The notes below the pieces were generated by a model. The model worked only from the letters and a program-made list of their open reading frames with translations. It was not told the DNA's origin and did no database searches. A stretch of DNA of 64,000 nucleotides from Parvibaculum sp. GTDB lineage: Bacteria; Pseudomonadota; Alphaproteobacteria; Parvibaculales; Parvibaculaceae. The stretch spans positions 186,001 through 250,000 of the forward strand of contig NZ_JAHBYN010000001.1 of the NCBI RefSeq assembly GCF_019635935.1, in the 5' to 3' direction. The position numbers were made by a program, and so were the translations under genes. Below are positions 28,665 to 37,058 of this stretch, piece after piece (within the stretch, counting starts at the first letter, position 1; each line of letters starts with the position of its first letter).

Positions 28665-29012
28665 GTCCGTCCTCCTTGTTGATCGGAGGCAGGCTAAGGG
28701 CACCATTAGAACATAACAAGAACAAAAACATGTGCGATATCCCGAGTCAAGAAGCTTCTTCGATGGAAACTCTAAGGATCGCGCCGCTTCCCCAGATGGC
28801 GAGGCAGGGAATTTCTTGTCGAGCGCGAGGCTCGGGAGCATCTCTCCGGCAACCAACCCGTCACGGAAACCCGGCCCGCACTGCAACGAAGTGCGGGCCA
28901 AGGAGAGAAGTCTCCCCCAGCGTGAGCATGAACGAGTGGGCGTCCCGTCTTTCTGGGGAAACCTTGATGGTCTAAGCGACGATGACGGATTCTCTATCCG
29001 ATCCGGTGCTGC
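28665..29012. other. Intergenic stretch with promoter, LexA box and two hairpins
   Basis: This 348-base gap holds the promoter of the gene at 28,317. Further right, two adjacent hairpins occur: GGCCCGCAC-9 bases-GTGCGGGCC (28,873-28,899) and GGAGA-GAAG-TCTCC (28,902-28,915). They lie about 100-140 bases past the toxin stop (29,013) in its direction of transcription and could form its terminator or a small structured RNA. No convincing coding frame is seen. Confidence 0.4.
28709..28723 (-). promoter_or_regulatory. Alphaproteobacterial LexA (SOS) box
   Basis: On the minus strand the site reads GTTCTTGTTATGTTC, an exact GTTC-N7-GTTC, the established LexA operator of alphaproteobacteria. It overlaps the likely promoter of the hypothetical gene starting at 28,664. 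Confidence 0.7.
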
Positions 29013-29429
29013 TCAATCCTTGGGCAAGGCGTAGCGCAGCACCCGAAGCTCAATCCCGTCCTCCAGAAAGATTTCAAGAACCTGGTTGATGAGATCATCG
29101 TCGGCACTGAGTTCGACCAGCGCCTGCTCGAACAGCTCGATGTGCATGTCGAGATTCATGCTGGGTGGGCCGTTGAGACAGATCAACCCGGCATGGATGG
29201 CGACGTCGGCATACTGGCCCTTGGTGCCTGGCTTATCTTTCGGACCCCGGAAATCCACCGAATTCCTGGTGACGAACGTCCAGTCTCCGCCGAGAATGAT
29301 CGGCTTCAGCTCCCAGTCTTTCAGGCCGGCGAGCTTCATCCAGACAACGTGGCTGGTCTCGTTATATCCTTTTTTCAATGCCAGCTTCGCCAGTTCGGGA
29401 CTTAGGCACTCGTCGATCAGAAACTTCAT
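29013..29429 (-). CDS. DUF5615-type PIN-like toxin
   Basis: A 138-aa protein starting MKFLIDECLSPELAKLALKKGYNETSHVVW, the classical DUF5615/Mut7-C-like PIN fold opening with the acidic FLIDECL. A second acidic site is VTRNSVDFRG. Such proteins are the toxin, probably an RNase, of toxin-antitoxin pairs whose antitoxin has a DUF433 domain, which is exactly the preceding gene. The start overlaps the antitoxin stop by ATGA. The C-terminal extension (about 95-138, ELFEQALVELSADDDLINQVLEI) is acidic. Confidence 0.75.
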   Translation of the reverse strand: MKFLIDECLSPELAKLALKKGYNETSHVVWMKLAGLKDWELKPIILGGDWTFVTRNSVDFRGPKDKPGTKGQYADVAIHAGLICLNGPPSMNLDMHIELFEQALVELSADDDLINQVLEIFLEDGIELRVLRYALPKD

Positions 29430-30079
29430 CCCGCCTTCCTGGCTCGAGGAATGCGGCGATCCGTGATAATGACCGAGCCTTCGCAAAGATCGGCGGGAGC
29501 GCGTGGGCGACCGCGCAGCGGGTTTGCCTCCGCGTAGATTGTGGCAAGCCTGACTTTTTCGGTATCTAGGCTGGGCCAGGTCGCGAGGATGCGCTCCGTC
29601 GAATGGCCGGCGGCTACGGATGCCGCGACATCATAGACCGGAACACGGGTGCCCCGAATGACGGGTGTGCCGCCGAGAATGTCGGGTGAGGTCGTGACCA
29701 TCTCCCGCGCGGTGGCGAGATCGTCCAGCCGCTCGCTCGCGCCCTTCATGAAGGGCAGCAGGTCGATGGTCAGGAAATCGTCGCGGACGGTCCAATCCTC
29801 ACGCAACAGCGCAGCCCAAGGCAGGGCGCGGGACCGCGCAAGCCGAGGCTCTGCGGTCCTGATGGCCGACAGGCGCTCTTCCGAGGTCAGGCGCCGGGCG
29901 CTCGCGAAATAGAAGGTGATGAGCGAACAGGCGCCGGCCAGGACGTAACGGCCATTGTCGAACGAGACGAAGGCGTCCGGCAGGATGTGTTCGTCGAGAG
30001 CACGATTGACGTCGCGCAGGCTCACGCGCGAGACAACGGCGACCTCGCTGACCTTCAGCATTTCCGCGACTGCGGGCAT
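29426..30079 (-). CDS. DUF433-domain antitoxin
   Basis: A 217-aa protein, longer than a minimal DUF433 antitoxin. The N-terminal 80 residues (VSRVSLRDVNRALDEHILPDAFV) resemble a DNA-binding or dimerisation module. The C-terminal DUF433 domain is clear: SPDILGGTPVIRGTRVPVYDVAASVAAGHSTERILATWPSL, abridged here to its conserved parts. A strong AGGAGG precedes the ATG, and a dyad overlaps the -10 box, suggesting autorepression. Likely stabilises the transposon in its host. Confidence 0.77.
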   Translation of the reverse strand: MPAVAEMLKVSEVAVVSRVSLRDVNRALDEHILPDAFVSFDNGRYVLAGACSLITFYFASARRLTSEERLSAIRTAEPRLARSRALPWAALLREDWTVRDDFLTIDLLPFMKGASERLDDLATAREMVTTSPDILGGTPVIRGTRVPVYDVAASVAAGHSTERILATWPSLDTEKVRLATIYAEANPLRGRPRAPADLCEGSVIITDRRIPRARKAG

Positions 30080-30098
30080 GGGAACCTCCTGATTAAAT

Positions 30099-30142
30099 AT
30101 TCCGACGCATCGGAATGTATATCAGAGAGTCCGAAATTTCAA
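30099..30142 (-). promoter_or_regulatory. Promoter and probable autoregulatory operator of the toxin-antitoxin pair
   Basis: On the minus strand TTGAAA (30,137-30,142) and TACATT (30,114-30,119) are 17 bp apart. A dyad ATTCCGA-CGCA-TCGGAAT (30,099-30,116) overlaps the -10 box, the usual place for a repressing antitoxin. Binding by the DUF433 protein is inferred. Confidence 0.6.
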
Positions 30143-30713
30143 TCCCTAATCCGGGCATTGTGAGACGAGATGACGAGCTGGCCCGACATCACGTCGGCGA
30201 GCATGCGGGCGAACGCCGCCGGTCTCCCCGGCAAGGGTATCACCGCCTTAACCGGGACAGGTATATACGTGGGAGCAAGACGATCCTGATTATCAAGAAA
30301 AACATGTAATATATTATATAATTGTCGTTTTGTGGCGGGGGTTGCAAATACTACGCTGCGGCACGAAACAATCCGCTACAGCTCTCTTGGGCAAGCTGGT
30401 CGAGTACTGGCCGGCAGGTTAAGAGGAGCCACAAGTTGAGACGGTTGCCTCCACCGTAACCAGATCACACAACAAAAACCCCGCAAAACCAATCGGTTAT
30501 CGGGGTTTTGTTTTGCATGCACTGTCCCACTTCAACAAAATCAACCGCCTTGCAAGCGGAGGTTCAAATCGGATTTCTGAAATCCCGCAACCAGTTGTGA
30601 AACGTAGCGGTGTGCAGATAAGCACCCTGCAGAGGGCAGAAAGGGGACGCTGGCGTTAGAAGGCTACGACAATTCGGGGACCAAAGGGGCTGGGGAACCG
30701 GCCTCACAGCCTT
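30143..30713. other. Non-coding right end of the transposon
   Basis: No convincing gene is present in the 776 bases between the antitoxin (ends 30,079) and the DUF2852 gene (starts 30,856). The part inside the element contains an AT-rich patch (TGTAATATATTATATAATTG near 30,305-30,325), a terminator-like hairpin (30,475-30,514), a short stretch recalling tRNA (CCGCCTTGCAAGCGG then GGTTCAAATC, 30,549-30,580) that does not fold into a full tRNA, and an AGGGGCTGG (30,685-30,693) repeating the terminal sequence at 30,728-30,736. Confidence 0.45.
30475..30514. terminator. Bidirectional terminator near the right end
   Basis: Stem AAAACCCCG / CGGGGTTTT (30,475-30,483 and 30,501-30,509) encloses a smaller hairpin AACC-AATC-GGTT. 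TTTTGTTTT follows on the plus strand and TTTTTGTTG on the minus strand. It would shield the cargo from outside transcription, like the hairpin inside the left end. Confidence 0.65.
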
Positions 30714-30734
30714 TCAACATTTATCATAGGGGCT
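30714..30734 (-). repeat. Right terminal inverted repeat (IRR)
   Basis: On the minus strand it begins AGCCCCTATGATAAATGTTG and matches the left end at 19 of 21 positions. It abuts the direct repeat directly. Confidence 0.88.
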
Positions 30735-30748
30735 GGCTCGAAAGGGCC
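30735..30748. repeat. Right copy of the direct repeat flanking the transposon
   Basis: GGCTCGAAAGGGCC, identical to 11,178-11,191. It is followed by GCCTTTTCTTTTT, the right arm and T-tract of the original alcohol dehydrogenase terminator. With the element end (GGGGCTGGC) this copy can still form a weaker stem with one bulged base. Confidence 0.85.
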
Positions 30749-30855
30749 GCCTTTTCTTTTTGCCGGAAATCGGCCTGCGGCGCCTTGACGCAGGCCCCCT
30801 CAATATCCACCTACCCTTTGTGTTCAATGCGAACCCCACCGGGAGGACCCCCTCA

Positions 30856-31209
30856 ATGCCTACGGCTGAAATGCTGGACGACCTGCCGAAAGGCGCCTGG
30901 ATCGCGATGATGGTGATCGGTTTCATCCTCTTCTGGCCGATCGGGCTCGGTATCCTCTTCTACATGCTCTGGAGCGGAAAAATGCAGGGATGGAATCGAA
31001 GTGGTATGCGCGGCTGCGGCGCGCAGTTTCGCCGCCACCGGTCGAGCGGCAACACCGCCTTCGACAGCTATCGCGACGAGGCGCTGAAGCGCCTTGAGGA
31101 AGAACAGAAGGCCTTCGGCGAATTCATGGAACGCCTGCGCCGCGCCAAGGACCAGACCGAATTCGACCAGTTCATGTCGGAGCGACGCGGCAGCGCGACC
31201 GCCAACTGA
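30856..31209 (+). CDS. DUF2852 membrane protein
   Basis: A 117-aa protein of a family frequent in alphaproteobacteria. One hydrophobic segment (AWIAMMVIGFILFWPIGLGILFYMLW, about residues 13-38) is followed by a cytoplasmic tail and a conserved amphipathic helix (FDSYRDEALKRLEEEQKAFGEFMERLRRAKDQTEFDQFM). GGGAGG lies 9 bases before ATG 30,856. Before the transposon arrived it was the next gene after the alcohol dehydrogenase. Function unknown. Confidence 0.8.
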   Translation: MPTAEMLDDLPKGAWIAMMVIGFILFWPIGLGILFYMLWSGKMQGWNRSGMRGCGAQFRRHRSSGNTAFDSYRDEALKRLEEEQKAFGEFMERLRRAKDQTEFDQFMSERRGSATAN

Positions 31210-31231
31210 ACCGGCGCGCATGCGAAAGACG

Positions 31232-31260
31232 AAAGGCGGCTCTCGCGAGCCGCCTTTTTT
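31232..31260 (+). terminator. Rho-independent terminator after the DUF2852 gene
   Basis: Stem AAAGGCGGCTC-TCGC-GAGCCGCCTTT followed by TTT, 22 bases after the stop codon. It is nearly the same hairpin as the one split by the transposon upstream of this gene. Confidence 0.88.
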
Positions 31261-31282
31261 GTTGCGCCGCTGGAACGCTGGA

Positions 31283-31735
31283 TTAATTCGTCAGCGCGGC
31301 CCCGACATCCTGTCTGATGTTCGGATCAGGTTCGACAACCGGCGCCGGCGGCGCGTCGTCGGGGACGAGCGTCAGGCTGACCGTCGCCTGATACTTGTTG
31401 TCGGACCCGGTTGCGGAATCGATTGCCCAACCGATACCGCCGCCAATCAGAATGTTACCGAAAGTGGCCGAGTTGACGTCCGACTTGTTGATGAACGTCG
31501 CCTTCTGATAGCCCTCTTTCGTGCACTCCACGATGATGTCGTGCTTGGTCTTGTCGATTTTCACAGTGCCGGGCGTCGGATCGATCTTGGCGATCTGCTG
31601 GCCGTTGCGATTGAAGACGCAACTCGCGTCGGCTGGACTGGTGTTGACACCCAGCGTCTGCGACGTGCCATCGACCACCGTCGAGCAACCGGCAAGCGCC
31701 AGTGCAGCGCCTGCCAGCAATATAATACGTGACAT
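31283..31735 (-). CDS. Outer-membrane-type lipoprotein
   Basis: A 150-aa protein with a lipoprotein signal (MSRIILLAGAALALAGCS, lipobox LAGC with Cys17). The mature part has a PEGA-like beta domain (TLGVNTSPADASCVFNRNGQQIAKIDPTPGTVKIDKTKHDIIVECTKEGY, given here as landmarks) and a glycine-rich hydrophobic stretch (FGNILIGGGIGWAIDSATG). Such proteins are sometimes mislabelled translation initiation factor 2. GGGGGG stands 6 bases before ATG 31,735. Function unknown. Confidence 0.75.
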   Translation of the reverse strand: MSRIILLAGAALALAGCSTVVDGTSQTLGVNTSPADASCVFNRNGQQIAKIDPTPGTVKIDKTKHDIIVECTKEGYQKATFINKSDVNSATFGNILIGGGIGWAIDSATGSDNKYQATVSLTLVPDDAPPAPVVEPDPNIRQDVGAALTN

Positions 31736-31858
31736 GAAATCCCCCCGATAAGAAACGGGCACCCCGCCCGCTATCGGCATTTTGGCGGCGCAATGGTCCG
31801 GGCAGAAGTGCTTTTTTATCCGGGGACGGATATTTACCGCTTGACCTGTGCTCAAAAA

Positions 31859-34576
31859 CTAAGCCGCGCCCTCAAGCCTCTTCAACGCATCGGCGAATTT
31901 CGCCATCGCGGCCTCGGCCTCGGCCTTGCGCTCGCGCTGTTCCTCGACCACGTGGTCCGGCGCGCCGGCGAGGAACTTGGCGTTGCCGAGTTTGGCGTCG
32001 ATCTTTTTCACTTCGTCCTGAAGCTTGCCGACTTCCTTTTTCAGCCGCGCCGTTTCGGCGGCGAGGTCGATGACGCCCTTGAGCGGCAGGATCAACGTTG
32101 CTTCGTCGAGCACAAGTTGCAGCGCGCCGTCCGGGATCGCGCTTGCGATCGCCGTGCTTTCGAGGCGCGCCAGACGCTGGATCAGATCGCGGTGGCGATC
32201 GAGACGCGCCAGGCTTTCAGCGCTGGCGTCCTTGATGAGCAGCGCCAGTTTCGCGCCCGCCGGCACGTTCATTTCGGCGCGCACCGAACGCACTTCGGAA
32301 ATGAAGCGGATAACCCAATCCATTTCGGCATCGGCCGCCGCGTCGCCGAGACCGGAAAGGTTCGGCCATGCGGCCTTGACCAGCATCGTCGCGCGCTTCG
32401 GCCCCGTCTCGGCAGTGCGCTGCCAGAGCTCTTCGGTGATGAAGGGCATGAAGGGATGCAGCATCAGCAGAATCTGGTCGAGCACCCAGGCGGCGGTGGC
32501 GCGCGTTTCGGATTTCGCGGCTTCGTCCGAACCCATGAGCAGCGGCTTGGCGAATTCGAGATACCAGTCGCAGAAGACATTCCATACGAACCTGTAGGCC
32601 GCACCCGCCGCGTCGTTGAAGCGATAGGTTTCGAGCGCCTCGGTGATTTCGGCGGCGGCGCGCGCGGCCTCGCCGGCGATCCATTTGTTGACGGTCTGGG
32701 TGAGCGCGGCGGGATCGAAGCCCTCGACGCGCACGCATTCGTTCATTTCGCAGAAACGCGCCGCGTTCCAGAGCTTGGTGCCGAAATTGCGGTAACCCTC
32801 GACGCGCGACGTGGCGATCTTGATGTCGCGGCCCTGCGCGGCGAGCGCCGCCATGGTGAAGCGTAACGCGTCGGCACCGTAAGCGTCGATGAGTTCGAGG
32901 GGATCGACGACGTTGCCCTTCGTCTTCGACATCTTCTGGCCCTTCTCGTCACGGACCAGCGCATGGATGTAGACAGTGTGGAACGGCGCTTCCTGCATGA
33001 AGTGCAGGCCCATCATCATCATCCGGGCGACCCAGAAGAAGATGATGTCGTGCGCGGTGGAGAGCACATCGGTCTTGTAGTAGCGCTTCAGCTCCGGCGT
33101 CTCGTCGGGCCAGCCCAGCGTCGAGAACGGCCAGAGCGCGGAAGAGAACCATGTGTCGAGGACGTCTTCGTCGCGCGTCAGTTCGACCGGCTTGCCGTAA
33201 TGCTTTTGCGCTTCGGCGGCGGCTTCTTCATCGCTATGGGCAACAAAAATATGCCCGTCCGGCCCGAACCATGCCGGAATACGATGGCCCCACCAGAGCT
33301 GGCGCGAGATGCACCAGGGCTGGATGTTGCGCATCCATTCGAAATAGGTCTTCTCCCAGTTCTTCGGCACGAAAGTGGTGGCGCCGCGCTCGACCGCCTC
33401 GATGGCGGGCTTCGCGAGCGTCGCGGCATCGACATACCACTGGTCGGTCAGATAAGGCTCGATGACGACCATCTTGGATTTCTCGTCATGCGGCACCATG
33501 ACGATCTTGTCCTCGATGCGGTCGAGCAGCCCGAGCGCCTCGATGTCCATGACGACATGCTTGCGCGCCTCGAAACGGTCGAGGCCGCGATAAGGTTCCG
33601 GCACTTCGTCGTTCAGCGAACCGTCGGGATTGAGAATGTTGATCTGTTCGAGCCCCTGCCGCTTGCCGACCTCGAAATCGTTGAAGTCATGCGCGGGTGT
33701 GATCTTGACCGCGCCGGAGCCTTGCGCCGGGTCGGCGTGCTCATCGGCGACGATCAGAATGCGGCGGCCGACCAGCGGCAGGTCGACGAACTTGCCGATC
33801 AGCGGCTTGTAGCGCTCGTCCTCGGGGTTCACGGCGACGCCGGTGTCGCCCAGCATCGTTTCGGGGCGCGTGGTGGCGACGACGATGTAGTTGCGCGTCT
33901 CGCTGCCCGCCGGATTGCCCTCCTCGTCGGTCAACGGCCACTCATAGGTGACGCCGTCGGCGAGCGGATAGCGGAAATGCCAGAAGTGGCCCTTGATCTC
34001 GATGTTTTCGACTTCGAGATCGGAAACGGCGGTCTGGAGCTTCGGATCCCAGTTGACGAGCCGCTTGTCGCGATAGATGAGCCCCTGCCGGTAAAGCTCG
34101 ACAAAGACTTTCAAAACGGCTTTCGACAGCCCGTCGTCCAGCGTGAAGCGTTCACGGCTCCAGTCGCAGGAAGCGCCGAGGCGGCGAAGCTGGCCGACAA
34201 TGGTGCCGCCCGACTCGCCCTTCCATTTCCAGATGCGCTCGATGAAGGCCTCGCGGCCCATCTCGCGGCGGCCGATATTGCCTTCCGCCGCAAGCTGGCG
34301 CTCGACGATCATCTGCGTCGCGATGCCGGCATGGTCGAGGCCGGGCTGCCAGAGCACGTCCTTGCCGCGCATCCGCTCGAAGCGGATCAGCGCATCCTGC
34401 AACGTGTTGTTGAGCGCATGGCCCATATGCAGGCTGCCCGTGACGTTGGGCGGCGGAATGACGATGCAATAGGGCTTCGCGCCCTCCGGTCCCCCGGCCT
34501 TGAAGGCGCCGCTCTCTTCCCAGAGGCGGTAAAGCCGTTCCTCGGCCTCTTGCGGGCTGAATGTCTTGTCGAGCAT
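31859..34576 (-). CDS. valS: Valyl-tRNA synthetase
   Basis: A 905-aa class I synthetase charging tRNA-Val. HIGH appears as HMGH (50-53) within [22 protein letters not shown] follows in the second half of the Rossmann domain. The editing domain ([19 protein letters not shown]) and the C-terminal coiled-coil arm ([29 protein letters not shown]) are present. ATG 34,576 gives the canonical [12 protein letters not shown] start; the frame is open 36 bases further upstream. It follows popZ on the same strand, a conserved alphaproteobacterial order. Confidence 0.97.
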   Translation of the reverse strand: MLDKTFSPQEAEERLYRLWEESGAFKAGGPEGAKPYCIVIPPPNVTGSLHMGHALNNTLQDALIRFERMRGKDVLWQPGLDHAGIATQMIVERQLAAEGNIGRREMGREAFIERIWKWKGESGGTIVGQLRRLGASCDWSRERFTLDDGLSKAVLKVFVELYRQGLIYRDKRLVNWDPKLQTAVSDLEVENIEIKGHFWHFRYPLADGVTYEWPLTDEEGNPAGSETRNYIVVATTRPETMLGDTGVAVNPEDERYKPLIGKFVDLPLVGRRILIVADEHADPAQGSGAVKITPAHDFNDFEVGKRQGLEQINILNPDGSLNDEVPEPYRGLDRFEARKHVVMDIEALGLLDRIEDKIVMVPHDEKSKMVVIEPYLTDQWYVDAATLAKPAIEAVERGATTFVPKNWEKTYFEWMRNIQPWCISRQLWWGHRIPAWFGPDGHIFVAHSDEEAAAEAQKHYGKPVELTRDEDVLDTWFSSALWPFSTLGWPDETPELKRYYKTDVLSTAHDIIFFWVARMMMMGLHFMQEAPFHTVYIHALVRDEKGQKMSKTKGNVVDPLELIDAYGADALRFTMAALAAQGRDIKIATSRVEGYRNFGTKLWNAARFCEMNECVRVEGFDPAALTQTVNKWIAGEAARAAAEITEALETYRFNDAAGAAYRFVWNVFCDWYLEFAKPLLMGSDEAAKSETRATAAWVLDQILLMLHPFMPFITEELWQRTAETGPKRATMLVKAAWPNLSGLGDAAADAEMDWVIRFISEVRSVRAEMNVPAGAKLALLIKDASAESLARLDRHRDLIQRLARLESTAIASAIPDGALQLVLDEATLILPLKGVIDLAAETARLKKEVGKLQDEVKKIDAKLGNAKFLAGAPDHVVEEQRERKAEAEAAMAKFADALKRLEGAA

Positions 34577-34693
34577 GGGGATCGGTATCCGTGAAACGCC
34601 GGCGCAAATCAAGCCGCGCCGGGGCCCGTGTTACAGCACAGGCACCCCGGACCGATCAAGCATCGGGGCAGATTTCGACCGGAAAAGCCGGGC

Positions 34694-35380
34694 TTAGCCG
34701 CGGCGGCGGGCGATTCGCTCGATTTCCTCGGCGACCAGACGCTCGACCAGCGGCGGCAGGTTGCCGTCCAGCCATTCCTTCAGCATCGGCCGCAGCATGT
34801 CGGACACGATCTCTTCCAGCGTCCGGCCTTCGCCGCCGCTCGCCAGCGAACTGGCCAGCGCACCGAAAGCGGCCGAGGCGGCCTTTTCGGCATCGCCCGA
34901 TACGATCGGTTGGCTCTGGGCACTCATGGCAGGCTCCTCAATAACGGGTTCCGCTTGCACCGGAGCGGCGGGCGCAGGCGCGGGAGGCTCCGGCTGCGGC
35001 GCGGCGGCCACGACCGGCTCGGGTGCGGGCGCCGGTTCCGGCACGGGGTCCGGTTCGGGCGCAAATTCGATATCGTCCTCGATCATCTCCTCGGCCGGCT
35101 CCGGCACATAGGCAGGCTCCGGTTCCGGGGCCGGTTCGGCCATCAGAGGCTCTTCGGGCAGAGGTTCGGTCAGTTCGAGAATGTCGGCCTCGTCCTCGGC
35201 GGAGAGGGTCGCGGGCTCCTCCTGCACGGGCTCGGGCTCAGGCTCCGGGACTTCCTCGGGCTCGGGCGCGGCGGCGGGCGCGGCCGATTCCTCGGGCCCG
35301 CTATCCTCCGAAATGATCCGGCGGATGGAGGCCAGAATCTCCTCCATCGTCGGTTCCTGCGCCGTGCCCTGATTGCTCAT
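34694..35380 (-). CDS. popZ: Polar organizing protein PopZ (DUF2497)
   Basis: A 228-aa protein with the three-part PopZ layout: an N-terminal helix (EPTMEEILASIRRIISED, about 9-26), a long Pro/Glu-rich disordered linker (about 30-150, with repeated PEPEP-type units), and a C-terminal helical oligomerisation region (EGRTLEEIVSDMLRPMLKEWLDGNLPPLVERLVAEEI). In Caulobacter and relatives PopZ forms polar condensates that tether the centromere through ParB. The linker is of usual length. Precedes valS by 117 bases. Confidence 0.9.
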   Translation of the reverse strand: MSNQGTAQEPTMEEILASIRRIISEDSGPEESAAPAAAPEPEEVPEPEPEPVQEEPATLSAEDEADILELTEPLPEEPLMAEPAPEPEPAYVPEPAEEMIEDDIEFAPEPDPVPEPAPAPEPVVAAAPQPEPPAPAPAAPVQAEPVIEEPAMSAQSQPIVSGDAEKAASAAFGALASSLASGGEGRTLEEIVSDMLRPMLKEWLDGNLPPLVERLVAEEIERIARRRG

Positions 35381-35499
35381 GCCTTGATCCTGCCCTTCCG
35401 GATTCCGCCCTTCCGGCCTCCTACGGATATCAAAAGAACCTTAGGAGAAGTTGAACGATATTGCCAACTTCCCCTAAAGACTTCGCTAACCGGATGAAA

Positions 35500-36900
35500 C
35501 TACTCGTCGCCCGCGGTGCCGAAGCCGATCCACTTGTTGCGGACTTCGCCATAATTCACTTCCGGGTCGTAATACTCGACCGGAAGCTGCAACTGGCGCG
35601 CCGTAAGCTGGCCGGTGGCGGCAAGGAGATTGTACTCCGAGACCGCCAGGTCCCGCTCGGCGCCGACAAGCGCCACACGGGCGTTGAGAAGTTCCTGCTC
35701 GGCATCGAGCACGTCGAGCGTGGTCCGCGCGCCGACCTCGGATTCCTGCCGGACGCCCTCAAGCGCGATCTCGCTGGCATTGACCTGTTCGCCGGTCGAG
35801 ACGATGCGGGCCTGCGAGGTCCGCAACTGCTCCCAGGCGATGCGAACCGCCTCATCCACATCGCGCATGGCCGCCGCCACTTCGAGGCGGCTGCGATTGT
35901 TGATCTCCTTGGCCTCGCGGACGCGGGAATATTCGACGCCGCTCTGGTAGAGCGGGATCGTCAATATGCCGAGGATCGAGCTTTCCTCGGCGTCGCGAAT
36001 GGTCGAGGACGGGTCGCGCGCATATTGGTAGCCCGCCTGCACGTCGAATCTCGGCAGCAGCGCGCCCTTGGCGACCGAAATTGCCTCCCGGCTCGCCGAT
36101 TCGGTGTGACGCGCGGCCAGCAGCGCCGGGTTGTTCCGCGCCGCCAGTTCCCGCGCCTCGTCTTCGCCGGCCGGCAGCCCCGCCAGCGGCACGGGCTTTT
36201 CGAGCGTGCCCGGCGCCTGGCCGACCACACGCGCATAGAAGGATCGGCTCGCGGTCAACTGCGCCTCGGCGCTTGTGAGGTTCGAGCGGGCGAGGCTCAG
36301 CCGCGCTTCCGACTGCGCGACGTCGGTGCGCGTCAACTCGCCGACGCGGAACCGGTCCTGCGTCGCCTCAAGCTGACGGCGAAGCACCGCGACGTTGTTC
36401 TCGTTGAGCCGCACGACGCTCTCGTCGCGGATCACGTTCATATAGGCCTGCACCGCACCGAGCAGTGTCTGCTGTTCGACGCTGGCAAGACCCTGGCGGC
36501 CGGCCTGCACCGAATATTCGGCCTGGTCGGTCGCGCTGACCGTGCGGCCGCCGGCGAAGACGTTCTGGTTGAGCGTGACCGAACCTGTGTAGGGGCGGCG
36601 GTTGTCGCCAAGCGTAACGCCGCCGACCGGCGTCGTGTCGGTGTTGACCGCACCATAGGTGCCTTGCGCCTGCACCGTCGGCCGCCAGCCGGATAGTGCC
36701 TGCGGCACCTGTTCGTCGATGGCGCGCAACTGGGCGCGCTGCGCCTGCAGGACCGGGTTGGTCTGATAGGCGGCGGTGAGCGCGTCGATCAGCGTGTCGG
36801 CGGATGCCGACGATGACATCGCGAGCACACCCGTCAGCGCCGTGGTGCCGAGCGCCAGCGCCATTATTCGTTTCAGGGACGTTTCCAGGGATCGTTTCAT
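35500..36900 (-). CDS. tolC: TolC-family outer membrane efflux protein
   Basis: A 466-aa protein with a signal peptide (cleavage near SSSASA-D, about residue 34) and two outer membrane efflux repeats. Family marks are DALTAAYQTNPVLQAQRAQLRAIDEQVPQALSGWRPTV (landmarks only), NQNVFAGGRT, and in the second repeat IPLYQSGVEYSRVREAKE and GARTTLDVLDAEQELLNARV. It should be the shared exit duct for type I secretion and drug efflux. No pump genes adjoin it. It lies 158 bases downstream of the pcm-like gene on the same strand. Confidence 0.9.
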   Translation of the reverse strand: MKRSLETSLKRIMALALGTTALTGVLAMSSSASADTLIDALTAAYQTNPVLQAQRAQLRAIDEQVPQALSGWRPTVQAQGTYGAVNTDTTPVGGVTLGDNRRPYTGSVTLNQNVFAGGRTVSATDQAEYSVQAGRQGLASVEQQTLLGAVQAYMNVIRDESVVRLNENNVAVLRRQLEATQDRFRVGELTRTDVAQSEARLSLARSNLTSAEAQLTASRSFYARVVGQAPGTLEKPVPLAGLPAGEDEARELAARNNPALLAARHTESASREAISVAKGALLPRFDVQAGYQYARDPSSTIRDAEESSILGILTIPLYQSGVEYSRVREAKEINNRSRLEVAAAMRDVDEAVRIAWEQLRTSQARIVSTGEQVNASEIALEGVRQESEVGARTTLDVLDAEQELLNARVALVGAERDLAVSEYNLLAATGQLTARQLQLPVEYYDPEVNYGEVRNKWIGFGTAGDE

Positions 36901-37058
36901 CTTCTTACTTCTCCGCGAAAGAGGCGGCTCCGTCCCTCAACGCATCCGCGAATGAACCTCGTCTCAAGCAGGCTAGATGTAGTGAGCCTCAATTACTATT
37001 CCCAGTAGGACACGACAATGCCCGGAAAATCAGGAATAGATGCAATCTGCCATCAATT

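Larger units (their letters stand above)
11192..30734. mobile_element. 19.5-kb heavy-metal-resistance transposon
   Basis: The element is delimited by near-perfect 21-bp inverted repeats and flanking direct repeats. Removing it and one repeat copy restores a perfect terminator hairpin: AAAAGGCGGC, an 8-base loop, then GCCGCCTTTT and a T-rich tail. It contains a transposase at the left end and, as cargo, Co/Zn/Cd efflux genes, stress and regulatory genes and a toxin-antitoxin module. I do not recognise a named transposon. The transposase plus a possible 8-bp duplication recalls large IS1595-type elements with passenger genes, but that is a tentative comparison. Confidence 0.85.

Noticed and set aside
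30549-30580. A tRNA-Ala-like anticodon arm and T-loop
   Set aside because: No acceptor stem or D-arm is found, and the bases around GGTTCAAATC do not pair as a T-stem. Kept only as an observation.
11192-30734. Composite transposon bounded by two insertion sequences
   Set aside because: There is only one transposase and one inverted repeat at each end. No second copy of the end lies behind the transposase (13,055-13,245).
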